A stretch of DNA of 64,000 nucleotides from Microthrixaceae bacterium (GTDB lineage Bacteria; Actinomycetota; Acidimicrobiia; Acidimicrobiales; Poriferisodalaceae): the NCBI GenBank assembly GCA_011523825.1, contig WTFX01000026.1:32834-96833 (forward strand), read 5' to 3'. Position numbers and translations under genes: made by a program. How positions within the stretch are numbered: position 1 is the stretch's first letter; every line of letters starts with the position of its first letter. The notes beneath the pieces are model-generated. The model was given only the letters and a program-made list of their open reading frames with translations. It ran no database searches and had not been told where the DNA came from. Shown piece after piece: positions 18,684-26,536 of this stretch.

Positions 18684-19418
18684 ATGCAGCAAGAGATTTC
18701 AGTATCTGAAACTAACGCTGGAATCAGCGCTGCTGCTCCCCTGCACCGGTCGCGCTCGGCAGAACGGGTGCTGGCGCTGCTGGACGCGGTCGTCACCGGC
18801 GGGGAGCTCAGCCTGACTGAGGCTGCTGCCCATACCGGCATGCCGGCCAGCACGGCCCTGCGGCACCTGCGGGTGCTCACCGACCGGGGCTACCTCGTCA
18901 AGGGCAGTTCTGGCTCGTACTCGGTCGGTCCGGCGTTCGTGCGCACCGCCTTGGCGTCGCTGCAGTCGGGTCCGTACGCCCGTCTGAGAGCAGCCGCCCT
19001 GCCGGAGCTGGAACGGCTGGTGGAGGTCACCGAGGAGTCGGCGTACCTGGCCGTGCGCGACGGCGATGCCGCCGTGTACATCGCCACCGTCGAGGGCCGC
19101 CGGGCCATCCGCCACGTCGGCTGGGTGGGCCGCTCGGTGCCCATCGACGGCACCGCTGTGGGCGAGGCGTTGCTCTCGGCTCCGCTGGCGCCCGGCGCCC
19201 GCCCCGGGCCCATCTTCAATACCGGTGCCATCGAGCCCGACGTCACCGCCGTGTGCGCGCCGATACACGGCGCCGGCGGCCCGATAGCAGCCCTGTCCGT
19301 GCTGGGCCCCGCAGACCGGCTCACCGGCGCGCGCCTGCGGACGGCGGCCGACGCCGTGACCGATGCGGCCGCGGCCACCTCGTCCGCGCTGTCGTCGGTC
19401 CCTGCGGAGGTGACCTGA
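18684..19418 (+). CDS. IclR family regulator, probable hut regulator
   Basis: 244 residues: an N-terminal winged helix (about 28-80, SLTEAAAHTGMPASTALRHL) and the IclR effector-binding domain (YLAVRDGDAAVYIATVEG, VPIDGTAVGEALLS, GAGGPIAALSV). It is two bases upstream of hutH and divergent from hutU, so control of histidine utilisation is the simple reading; the ligand may be urocanate or a later intermediate. The first 25 residues are not part of the fold and contain a TTCAG-TAT-CTGAA palindrome in their DNA, suggesting autoregulation. Confidence 0.88.
   Translation: MQQEISVSETNAGISAAAPLHRSRSAERVLALLDAVVTGGELSLTEAAAHTGMPASTALRHLRVLTDRGYLVKGSSGSYSVGPAFVRTALASLQSGPYARLRAAALPELERLVEVTEESAYLAVRDGDAAVYIATVEGRRAIRHVGWVGRSVPIDGTAVGEALLSAPLAPGARPGPIFNTGAIEPDVTAVCAPIHGAGGPIAALSVLGPADRLTGARLRTAADAVTDAAAATSSALSSVPAEVT
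18698..18710. promoter_or_regulatory. Palindrome TTCAG-TAT-CTGAA at the 5' end of the IclR gene
   Basis: A perfect inverted repeat with 5-base arms and a 3-base centre, 14 bases after the start codon. For a leaderless message this is just downstream of the transcription start, a plausible place for autorepression. Evidence is symmetry and position only. Confidence 0.3.
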
Positions 19419-19420
19419 CC

Positions 19421-20944
19421 GTGGAACTGGACGGCCCTGGCGTCACCGTTGCCGATGTCGTCGCGGTTGCCCGCCACGGCGTCCGGGTGCAGCTGAGCGC
19501 CGACGCCCTCGACCGGATGGCCGCTGCCCGCAGCATCGTCGAAACCCTGGCTGATGGCGAGCCTGCCTACGGGATCTCCACCGGCTTCGGCGCCCTGGCC
19601 AACACCACGATTCCCGCCGATCGACGGGTCGCACTGCAGCAGTCGCTGATCCGCTCCCACGCCGCCGGCATGGGCCCGCCGGTCGAAGCCGAAGTAGTGC
19701 GGGCGATGATGTTTCTGCGAGCGCGCACGCTGGCCTTCGGCGCCTCGGGGGCGAGACCGCAGGTGGCAGAGACGCTGGTGCGCCTGCTCAACGCGGGTGT
19801 GGTGCCCGTGGTGCCCGAGCACGGTTCGCTGGGCGCCAGCGGCGATCTTGCCCCGCTGGCTCACGCTGCGCTGGTGCTGATGGGCGAAGGCGAGGCGATG
19901 ACCGGCGACGGGGGCACCGTCAGCGGCGCTGCGGCCCTTGCGGCGGCGGGCATCGAGCCGCTGGTGCTCGCCGAGAAGGAAGGCCTCGCCCTCACCAACG
20001 GCACCGACGGGATCCTCGGGATGCTGTGCCTGGCCGTCCACGATCTGGCCGGCCTGCTGCAGGTTGCCGACATCGTGGCCGCCTGCAGCGTCGAGGCGCT
20101 GCTGGCCACCGATCGGGCCTTCGCCGCCGACCTGCTCGAGTTGCGGTCCCATCCCGGCCAGCAGGCCAGCGCCGCCAACCTCCGGGCAGTGCTGGCCGGC
20201 TCGCCCATCGTGGCCAGCCACCGTCATGGTGACGACCGGGTGCAGGACGCCTACTCCATCCGCTGCACCCCCCAGGTGCACGGCGCCGCCCGCGACACCC
20301 TCGACTTCGCCGCCGGCGTGACCGATCGGGAGCTGGCCTCGGCCATCGACAATCCGATGGTGCTGCCTGACGGCCGCGTCGAGTCGTGCGGCAACTTCCA
20401 CGGGGCACCCATTGCGCTGGCTGCCGACTATCTCGCCATCGCCGCAGCCGAGGTCGGCGCGATCGCCGAGCGCCGCATCGACCGCTTGCTCGACGCCAAG
20501 CGCTCCCACGGACTGCCGCCGTTCCTGGCTGACGATCCGGGCGTGGACAGCGGTCTGATGATCGGCCAGTACACCGCAGCGGCCCTGTGCGCCGAGAACC
20601 GGCGTCTCGCCTCGCCGGCCTCGGTGGATTCGCTGCCCACCTCCGCCATGCAGGAAGACCACGTGTCGATGGGCTGGGGCGCAGCCCGCAAACTGCGCCG
20701 CGCCGTCGCCAACCTGCGCCGCATCCTCGCCATCGAATGGGTGACCGCCGCCCGCGGCATAGAACTGCGAGCTCCCCTGCAGCCCGCAGCCGGCACCGCA
20801 GCCGCGCTCACCCTGCTGCGCAACGCCGTTCCCGGCCCGGGCCCCGACCGCTGGCTCTCCCCCGAACTCGCGGCAGCCGATCAGCTCCTCACCGACGAAG
20901 CCCTCGTCCCCGCAGTCCAATCCACCACCGCCCCCCTCGCCTGA
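19421..20944 (+). CDS. hutH: Histidine ammonia-lyase
   Basis: 507 residues. The Ala-Ser-Gly triad that cyclises to the MIO electrophile is at 139-141 (GSLGASGDLAPL). YGISTGFGALAN near residue 50, GNFHGAPIALAADY and MQEDHVSMGWGAARKL complete the family signature. It removes ammonia from histidine to give urocanate. The start is GTG 19421, preceded by a strong GGAGGTGA Shine-Dalgarno eight bases upstream. The IclR stop lies two bases before, so the pair is cotranscribed. Confidence 0.95.
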   Translation: MELDGPGVTVADVVAVARHGVRVQLSADALDRMAAARSIVETLADGEPAYGISTGFGALANTTIPADRRVALQQSLIRSHAAGMGPPVEAEVVRAMMFLRARTLAFGASGARPQVAETLVRLLNAGVVPVVPEHGSLGASGDLAPLAHAALVLMGEGEAMTGDGGTVSGAAALAAAGIEPLVLAEKEGLALTNGTDGILGMLCLAVHDLAGLLQVADIVAACSVEALLATDRAFAADLLELRSHPGQQASAANLRAVLAGSPIVASHRHGDDRVQDAYSIRCTPQVHGAARDTLDFAAGVTDRELASAIDNPMVLPDGRVESCGNFHGAPIALAADYLAIAAAEVGAIAERRIDRLLDAKRSHGLPPFLADDPGVDSGLMIGQYTAAALCAENRRLASPASVDSLPTSAMQEDHVSMGWGAARKLRRAVANLRRILAIEWVTAARGIELRAPLQPAAGTAAALTLLRNAVPGPGPDRWLSPELAAADQLLTDEALVPAVQSTTAPLA

Positions 20945-20956
20945 ACCGATTCGGTT
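20944..20956. other. 13-base palindrome at the hutH stop
   Basis: AACCGA-T-TCGGTT is a perfect palindrome beginning in the hutH stop codon. A second, overlapping mirror GATTCG/CGAATC (20948-20953 and 20963-20968) can form a hairpin with an 8-base loop. It may terminate hutH or be part of the toxin-antitoxin control region. There is no T-tract. Confidence 0.3.
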
Positions 20957-20982
20957 TCGGGCGAATCCGTCCGCACTTCGAA

Positions 20983-20997
20983 TGTACAATTTGTACA
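20983..20997. promoter_or_regulatory. YefM-type operator overlapping a leaderless promoter
   Basis: The 15-base perfect palindrome TGTACAA-T-TTGTACA contains the TGTACA core twice (20983-20988 and 20992-20997). TGTACA is the known core of the yefM-yoeB operator in E. coli. The -10-like TACAAT (20985-20990) lies inside it and ends six bases before ATG 20997, so a repressor bound here would cover both promoter and start site. Confidence 0.75.
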
Positions 20998-21248
20998 TGA
21001 CGGAGATCGCGTTCACCGACGCACGGAACCGCCTGGCCGATGTGATCACCGAGACCAGCCGGTCCGGCGAGCCGATTTCAGTGACGCGGCGCGGCCGTCG
21101 GGTCGCAGTGATCCTGAGCGCTGACGCGTTCGACCAACTCGTCGACCGTGCCGATGAGGCCGAGGACGGCCGCGCACTCGACGCAGCTCGAGCCGAGGAT
21201 GACTACGTGCCGTGGGAAGAGGTCAAGGCTGCCCTCGGGCTCGAGTGA
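20997..21248 (+). CDS. Phd/YefM family antitoxin
   Basis: 83 residues: MTEIAFTDARNRLADVITET then RSGEPISVTRRGRRVAVILSADAFDQL, the conserved DNA-binding N-terminal half of the Phd/YefM fold, followed by an acidic C-terminus (DEAEDGRALDAARAEDD) that would wrap the toxin. An in-frame ATG at 20982 would add five residues, but it lies within the operator and before the -10 element, so 20997 is preferred. The toxin gene follows 12 bases downstream. Confidence 0.9.
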   Translation: MTEIAFTDARNRLADVITETSRSGEPISVTRRGRRVAVILSADAFDQLVDRADEAEDGRALDAARAEDDYVPWEEVKAALGLE

Positions 21249-21260
21249 GCCGGCACATCA

Positions 21261-21527
21261 GTGAGTCGATACACGGTCGAAATCTCCCGTCAGGCTGTCA
21301 AGGCGATCGCCAGGCTCGAACGCGCTGACCAGCTCCGAATTCGGGCAGCGATCGACCTGCTGGCGGACGAGCCACGTCCTCCTGGCTGCGTCAAGCTCAC
21401 CGGGGAAGCGTCCGCGTACCGCGTGCGGGTAGGCGACTACCGGATCGTCTACGACGTCATCGACAACCGACTCGTGATCCAAGTCGTCCGGGTAGGCCAC
21501 CGCCGCGACATCTACCGAAACCCCTGA
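21261..21527 (+). CDS. RelE-family mRNA interferase toxin
   Basis: 88 residues, typical RelE size: VEISRQAVKAIARLERADQ at the N-terminus, then GEASAYRVRVGDYRIVYDVID and VRVGHRRDIYR, the basic RelE core with the conserved C-terminal Arg/Tyr. It would cleave mRNA on the ribosome and be neutralised by the upstream antitoxin. The start is GTG 21261. A YefM antitoxin with a RelE/YoeB-group toxin is a common pairing. Confidence 0.9.
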   Translation: MSRYTVEISRQAVKAIARLERADQLRIRAAIDLLADEPRPPGCVKLTGEASAYRVRVGDYRIVYDVIDNRLVIQVVRVGHRRDIYRNP

Positions 21528-21601
21528 ACTCGCCTCAGCCGGGCAATAGCTTGCCGGCGAGTCTCTTTGGCCGTAGTGAGGGGGCCGAGCCGCCTGGGGT
21601 C

Positions 21602-21997
21602 TCAGTCGGCGGCGATGGCCTCGATCTCGATCATGAGTCCGGGGAAGGCGAGCTGGGTGGCCCCGATCAACGTCATCGGCGGGGTTGCGCCCAGCGGGCC
21701 GAACCGTTCGCCGAACGCGCCGAAGTGCTTCAGCGCCTCGTCCATGTCGGTGACGTAGACGGTGAGCCGCGTGATGTTGGTCAGATCCATGTCGGCAGCG
21801 TTCACGACGGCTTCGAGATTGTCGAGCGCCAGCGTCATCTGGCTTCGCATGTCCCCGGCGTGCTGGGGCTTGCCCTCGGCATCGACCGATGTCTGACCTG
21901 AACAGACCAGTTGCCTGCTCGCTCCCTCGATGATCTCGGCTTGGTTGAAGCCGAAGTTCAGCGACCACGGCCACGGGTTGACTGGCGTCCTCTTCAT
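21602..21997 (-). CDS. RidA family protein
   Basis: 131 residues of the RidA/YjgF fold: VCSGQTSVDAEGKPQHAGDMRSQ, LTNITRLTVYVTDMDEALKHF and PPMTLIGATQLAFPGLMIEIEAIA. RidA proteins hydrolyse reactive enamines/imines; the Arg that binds the carboxylate in true RidA is not clearly conserved here, so it may be another subgroup. ATG 21997 is preceded by GGAAGGGAA, which decides the start against an upstream ATG at 22042. It converges on the toxin gene. Confidence 0.85.
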   Translation of the reverse strand: MKRTPVNPWPWSLNFGFNQAEIIEGASRQLVCSGQTSVDAEGKPQHAGDMRSQMTLALDNLEAVVNAADMDLTNITRLTVYVTDMDEALKHFGAFGERFGPLGATPPMTLIGATQLAFPGLMIEIEAIAAD

Positions 21998-22064
21998 TGC
22001 GTCGTTTCCCTTCCTTCGAATGTCCGCTGCACAGGCCGTCACCAGCTCGCTGGCCTGAACGGCT

Positions 22065-22152
22065 TGGCGGAGGGAGGGGGATTCGAACCCCCGGAGGCTT
22101 GCGCCTCAACGGTTTTCAAGACCGTCGCAATCGTCCACTCTGCCACCCCTCC
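22065..22152 (-). tRNA. tRNA-Ser(TGA), CCA encoded
   Basis: Class II tRNA. Acceptor GGAGGGG (22146-22152) pairs with the 3' strand at 22069-22075. The anticodon stem ACGGT/ACCGT encloses CTTGAAA (anticodon TGA). There is a long variable arm (AGGCGCAAGCCT), and CCA is encoded at 22065-22067. A TAGGTT -10-like hexamer lies seven bases upstream of the mature 5' end. Confidence 0.97.
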
Positions 22153-22267
22153 GCCGGCCAACCTACCGGCAGGTCCCGCCGGCACCGGCAACTCGGGGCA
22201 TCGCGGTTGGTGCCCAGGTGGGGCTATCTTGAGTCGGCGCACTGGCTGCTGTCAGCCCGCTGCGCAT

Positions 22268-22358
22268 GGAGAGGTGGCCGAGTCCGGTTGAAGGCGCTTC
22301 CCTGCTAAGGAAGTAACTGCCGCAAGGTGGTTCGTGGGTTCGAATCCCACCCTCTCCG
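22268..22358 (+). tRNA. tRNA-Ser(GCT)
   Basis: Class II tRNA. Acceptor GGAGAGG (22268-22274) pairs with CCTCTCC (22351-22357). The anticodon stem CTTCC/GGAAG encloses CTGCTAA (anticodon GCT), with a long variable arm and T-loop GGTTCGAATCC. CCA is not encoded. It is divergent from tRNA-Ser(TGA), 115 bases apart. Confidence 0.97.
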
Positions 22359-22391
22359 CACCTCCCAATCGTCCGAAGTGAAACGACCTGC

Positions 22392-24065
22392 ATGAGAAAC
22401 CGGCTGCTGCGCTTCGCGACATATGTCGCCGTGGGCGTCGTCACTGGTTTGATCGTCGCCGCAGTGGCCGAGCTCAGCGAGAAGGTTCTGCTGGAGCGGG
22501 TGCTGCACCTGCCGCCCTGGCAACGGATGATCGCGCCGGCACTCGGTCTGTGGGGTGCCGTGCTGCTGCTGCGCTGGGCCGACGCCGGGCGGCGGCTCGC
22601 GCCCTCGACCTCCGAGGAGTACATCCGCGCCTTCCACGACCGCAACCACCCGATGCGATTCCGGGACCTGCCCACTCGCCTGCTGGCAGGCATCGTGACG
22701 GTGGGCTCCGGCGGCGCAGTCGGACTCGAGGGTCCGTCCATCTACGCCGGCGCCACCGCCGGAAATGCGATGCAGCGGGTCGTCCGCCGGCTGTTCCGGG
22801 GCCGCGAGGGCTACGCGCTGCTCGTCGCAGGCGCCGCCGCAGGTGTCAGCGCCATCTTCCAGGCGCCTGCCACCGGCGTGCTGTTCGCGCTCGAAGCCCC
22901 CTACAAGAGCGACCTCGGCCGCAGGGCGCTGCTGCCCGCCCTGCTCTCCAGCGCTGCCAGCTATGTCGTGTACGTGCTGGTCACCGACTTCGACGATCGC
23001 CCGTTCGAGATCGGCACCGAGATGGTGAGCGTGCAGTTCGGCCGCCAGGAACTGCTGGGGGCCGCAGTCGTCGGCGCCCTCTGCGGCCTCGCGGCGGCGG
23101 CATTCTGCCGCGTGCTGAACCTGGCCAAGCGGATCCACGCCTCTGACCGGCCGTGGTGGCTGATCGCACTGAGCGCCGGGGGAATCCTGGTGGGCCTCGC
23201 TGCGCTGTGCGAAGTGCTGTTCGACGCACCCCTGTCGCTGGGACCGACCGCCGAGGGGCAGCTGACGGACTGGGCGCTGAACCCCGAGGCGTCGCTGTGG
23301 TTGCTGGGCGTCCTGCTCGTGATCCGGATCGTGGCGACCTCGACGGTGCTGGCGGGCGGCGGCGTGGGCGGCGTGTTCATCCCGCTCGCGGTCTTCGGCC
23401 TGATCGTGGGTCGCCTGGTCGGCGGGTGGATCGAGCTGGGGCCCGAATCGCTGGCGTTCTTCCCCTTCATCGGCGTGGCCGCGTTCCTGGCAGCCGGCTA
23501 CCGCACCCCGCTCGCAGCGGTGATGTTCGTGGCCGAGTCCACCGGGGCTCCGCTGTTCGTCGTGCCGGCCCTAGTGGCCGTGGCCGTGTCGCAGGTGCTG
23601 ATCGGCAATGCCTCGGTCTCGCAGTACCAGCGCGACAGCCGCACGGGACACCTCGAACGGCGCCTCGAGATGCCGGTCAATTCCGCCATGTCCACCGAGG
23701 TGCCGACGGTGAATGCCGATGCCCCGCTGGCCGACTTCGTGTGGGGCGTGGCACTGCCCCACAAGCAGCTCGAAGCCATCGTGGTGGGCCCGGCTCAAGA
23801 CTTCCTGGGCGTGATTCGGCTGAGCGACACCCGCGACGTGGACCGGAACGACTGGATGTCGGTGACGTGCGGCGAAGTGATGACCACCGACATCACCCCG
23901 GCGCGCCCGTCGTGGACACTGCGCGAGGTCACCGAGGCGATGGCTGACGCCGATATCGAGCTGTACCCGGTGATCGACAGCGGCGGGCGCATCGCGGGCG
24001 TCGTCACCGAGAACGCCATCGTCAAGCTGGTGGACTTCCTCAACGAGACACAGGGCGACCGCTGA
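22392..24065 (+). CDS. CLC-type chloride channel/antiporter with C-terminal CBS domains
   Basis: 557 residues. The CLC membrane core shows GSGGAVGLEGPSIYAG (with the gating glutamate), GVSAIFQAPATGVLFALE and GGGVGGVFIPLAVFG, the three anion-pore segments. Residues after about 430 form a CBS pair (MSTEVPTVNADAPL, MTTDITPARPSWTLREV) that usually binds adenine nucleotides. It moves chloride or related anions across the membrane. The gene starts 33 bases after tRNA-Ser(GCT) and is followed 27 bases later by the nitroreductase. Confidence 0.92.
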   Translation: MRNRLLRFATYVAVGVVTGLIVAAVAELSEKVLLERVLHLPPWQRMIAPALGLWGAVLLLRWADAGRRLAPSTSEEYIRAFHDRNHPMRFRDLPTRLLAGIVTVGSGGAVGLEGPSIYAGATAGNAMQRVVRRLFRGREGYALLVAGAAAGVSAIFQAPATGVLFALEAPYKSDLGRRALLPALLSSAASYVVYVLVTDFDDRPFEIGTEMVSVQFGRQELLGAAVVGALCGLAAAAFCRVLNLAKRIHASDRPWWLIALSAGGILVGLAALCEVLFDAPLSLGPTAEGQLTDWALNPEASLWLLGVLLVIRIVATSTVLAGGGVGGVFIPLAVFGLIVGRLVGGWIELGPESLAFFPFIGVAAFLAAGYRTPLAAVMFVAESTGAPLFVVPALVAVAVSQVLIGNASVSQYQRDSRTGHLERRLEMPVNSAMSTEVPTVNADAPLADFVWGVALPHKQLEAIVVGPAQDFLGVIRLSDTRDVDRNDWMSVTCGEVMTTDITPARPSWTLREVTEAMADADIELYPVIDSGGRIAGVVTENAIVKLVDFLNETQGDR

Positions 24066-24092
24066 GCTCGCCAGAACAGGGCAGACCAGACA

Positions 24093-24821
24093 ATGAGCAA
24101 GGCTGAATTCGAAACCGGGACCGAGTCGATTGGATTGCTCGAGGGTCTGGCGACCACTCGCGCCATCCGCCGCTACCTGCCCGACCCGATCCCCGACGAG
24201 GACCTGGCGACGATCCTGTGGCACGCCGGCCGGGCGCCCAGCGGCTCCAACCGGCAGATGTTCCGCTTCGTCGTGCTGCGCAACGGGCCAGCAGCGCAGC
24301 AGGCCAAGGCACTGCTCGGCCAGTGCTTTCGTGACGGGTGGAATTCGAAGCGTTCAGGCGACGGCTACGCGCAAGGCTCCGGCGTCGACGACGACTCGCC
24401 CAAGGCCCGCATGGCTCGCACCATGCAGCACTTCGTCGACCATTTCGAGGAAACGCCGGTCGTGATCCTGGCGTGCTTGGTGCGCTACCGGAAACCCACC
24501 TACGCCGAAGGTGCGTCGGTGTACCCGGCGGTGCAGAACCTGTTGCTGGCGGCCCGGGCGCTCGGCTACGGCGGCGTCATCACCGGCTGGCACCGCGACG
24601 TCGAAGACGAACTACGGGAGCTGCTCGGCATTCCCGATGGTGTGGCCATCCACGCGACGATCCCGCTCGGCCGGCCCGCAGGGCGTCATGGCCCGGTACG
24701 ACGCCGGCCACTGCGCGAGCTCGTCTACGAGGATCGCTGGGCTCAGGACGCGGAATGGGCCGTCGATCCGCCCGGCACGCGCTTCGCCTCGGCGGGACCG
24801 CCGCCGGGCTCGCCTACCTGA
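24093..24821 (+). CDS. Nitroreductase family protein
   Basis: 242 residues, FMN-dependent nitroreductase fold: TTRAIRRYLPDPIPDEDL at the N-terminus, RAPSGSNRQMFRFVV for FMN phosphate contact, and AARALGYGGVITGWH plus ATIPLGRPAGRHGP near the C-terminus. It probably reduces nitro, quinone or enone compounds with NAD(P)H; the substrate is unknown. It follows the CLC gene by 27 bases and may be cotranscribed. Confidence 0.85.
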   Translation: MSKAEFETGTESIGLLEGLATTRAIRRYLPDPIPDEDLATILWHAGRAPSGSNRQMFRFVVLRNGPAAQQAKALLGQCFRDGWNSKRSGDGYAQGSGVDDDSPKARMARTMQHFVDHFEETPVVILACLVRYRKPTYAEGASVYPAVQNLLLAARALGYGGVITGWHRDVEDELRELLGIPDGVAIHATIPLGRPAGRHGPVRRRPLRELVYEDRWAQDAEWAVDPPGTRFASAGPPPGSPT

Positions 24822-24855
24822 GCACGCCCGCCGTGGAGGCGGCAGGAGATTCCGC

Positions 24856-25686
24856 TCAGACCGTCTCGGCGGGGCGGTCGGTGTGGCTCCATTGCGACCA
24901 GGAGCCGATGTACACACGCGGGCGGCCGAGGCCGGCACGCTCCATGGCCAGGGCGTCCATGCAGGCGCTGACCCCTGAGCCGCAGTAGACGACGGCATTG
25001 TTGCCATCGCCAGGGTCCTCCACACCTTCAGCCTGATAGCGGGCGCGCAGCGTTTCGGGGTCGGCGAACCGTCCGTCGGGGCCGAGATTGTCCGTCATCG
25101 GCACGTTGACCGCGCCGGGGATGTGGCCAGGCCGCGGATCGACCGGCTCGGTCTCTCCGCGGTAGCGGTCGCCCCCGCGTGCATCGATGAGCACGATCTC
25201 GGGGCTGGCCCCGGCGTCGGCCGCACTGTCGATATCGACGAATGCGCCCGCCGGCCAGGGCCGCACCGGGCACTCGGCCGCGGCGCGTGCGTTCGGTGCC
25301 GTCTCGGTGGCGCCGGTCCACGAGCCCAGTCCCCCATCGAGCAGTGCCGCATCGTGGCCGAGCACGCGCAGCATCCACACCATCCGGCCTGCCGCGGTGC
25401 CGTTCAGGTCGTCGTAGGCCACCACCGGGTCGTCGGGGCCGATTCCGAGACTCCCCAGTGACGCGGCGAAGTCGTCCGCTGCCGGCAGCGGATGGCGGCC
25501 ATGGGCGGGTGCGCCATGCGCGGACAGATGCGCGTCGAGGTCCACCCAGATCGCTCCGGCGATATGGCCCTCGAGATAGGCGTCGTAGCCGGAGCGACCG
25601 TCGAGATACCACCGCACGTCGCACAGCACGATGTCGTCGCGGCCAGTCAGCTCGGCGGCGCTCACCACCGGCGGAAGCGGGGCCAT
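24856..25686 (-). CDS. Sulfurtransferase (tandem rhodanese domains)
   Basis: 276 residues with two rhodanese domains. The N-terminal inactive one runs about 1-140 (CDVRWYLDGRSGYDAYLEGH). The C-terminal active one carries the catalytic cysteine in YCGSGVSACMD near residue 243. The CGSG[VT] loop is found in thiosulfate and 3-mercaptopyruvate sulfurtransferases. ATG 25686 overlaps the stop of the MBL gene by one base (TGATG), so the two are coupled. Together they look like a persulfide-handling pair. Confidence 0.9.
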   Translation of the reverse strand: MAPLPPVVSAAELTGRDDIVLCDVRWYLDGRSGYDAYLEGHIAGAIWVDLDAHLSAHGAPAHGRHPLPAADDFAASLGSLGIGPDDPVVAYDDLNGTAAGRMVWMLRVLGHDAALLDGGLGSWTGATETAPNARAAAECPVRPWPAGAFVDIDSAADAGASPEIVLIDARGGDRYRGETEPVDPRPGHIPGAVNVPMTDNLGPDGRFADPETLRARYQAEGVEDPGDGNNAVVYCGSGVSACMDALAMERAGLGRPRVYIGSWSQWSHTDRPAETV

Positions 25687-26444
25687 CAGCCCTGGCCGAA
25701 CATCATCAGCCACTGCTGCTCGCTGCGCGGCTTGAACACGTAGTTCATCTGGCGGGTCTGTCCCATGGTGGCGCTGGGTTCGAACGAGTACCGGTGGCCG
25801 GGAAACAGCACGGCCGAATCGGGCACCTTGGCGAGCGTGTCGTGCAGCGACCGGTACATCGCCGCCGGGTCGCTGCCTGGCAGGTCCATGCGGCCGCAGC
25901 CGTCCAGGAACAGGGTGTCGCCGGCAACGAGCGCCCCGCCCACCAGGAAGCACTGGCTGCCAGGGGTGTGCCCGGGGGTGTGCAGCAGCTCGATTTCCAC
26001 CGCACCCACCGACACGACATCGCCGGGGGCGTGCAACTCCATGTCGCTCATGGAGATGCCGGTGGTCTTTTGCACCAGCTCGGCCTCGGGTGCCTGCAGG
26101 TGGATCTTCGTGCCCTGGCGCTCGAGCAGATGGGCCACGCCCTCGATGCTGTAGCCCATCATGTTCCCGCCGATGTGATCGGCGTGAAAATGGGTGGCCA
26201 GCACGCCGGTGAGCTGCATCTCGTCTTCGGCCAGGATGTCGAGCAGGTCGTCGACGGCATACGCCGGGTCCACCACGACCGCCTCGCGGGTTTCCCGGTC
26301 GCCGATGAGGTAGGCGAAGTTGACCATCTGGCGGGCGATCGGATCGCCGGTGGCGAAGTCCTGGCCCGACAGCAGCTGGCGGAAATACAGCCTGCTCTCG
26401 TCGTGCTGGTGAGCCTGTGGGGCGTCGGCCGTGTCATCACCCAT
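25686..26444 (-). CDS. MBL-fold hydrolase, probable persulfide dioxygenase/glyoxalase II type
   Basis: 252 residues. The metal motif is THFHADHIGG, with HTPGHTPGSQCFLV and GDTLFLDGCGRMDLPGSDP following, as in ETHE1/glyoxalase-II-like proteins. The N-terminal LYFRQLLSG and NFAYLIGDRETREAVVVDP also resemble persulfide dioxygenases. Coupling to a rhodanese strengthens a sulfur-oxidation role, which remains inference. ATG 26444 was chosen because the fold begins just after it; the frame is open further upstream. It diverges from the glutaryl-CoA dehydrogenase gene. Confidence 0.85.
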   Translation of the reverse strand: MGDDTADAPQAHQHDESRLYFRQLLSGQDFATGDPIARQMVNFAYLIGDRETREAVVVDPAYAVDDLLDILAEDEMQLTGVLATHFHADHIGGNMMGYSIEGVAHLLERQGTKIHLQAPEAELVQKTTGISMSDMELHAPGDVVSVGAVEIELLHTPGHTPGSQCFLVGGALVAGDTLFLDGCGRMDLPGSDPAAMYRSLHDTLAKVPDSAVLFPGHRYSFEPSATMGQTRQMNYVFKPRSEQQWLMMFGQG

Positions 26445-26536
26445 GGCAGCGCACAGTACCCACCAGCTGTGCGGCGAGACACGCCCGTTGTGAAGGCGGG
26501 TTGGCCCGGCTGCCGCCAGCGCGGCAGTATTCGCCC

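Noticed and set aside
18890..21049. 719-codon ORF antisense to hutH
   Set aside because: hutH with the Ala-Ser-Gly triad occupies the other strand; this frame has biased composition and no recognisable fold.
22153..22267. A riboswitch or small RNA between the two tRNA-Ser genes
   Set aside because: Only promoter-like hexamers are visible; no conserved riboswitch core was recognised.
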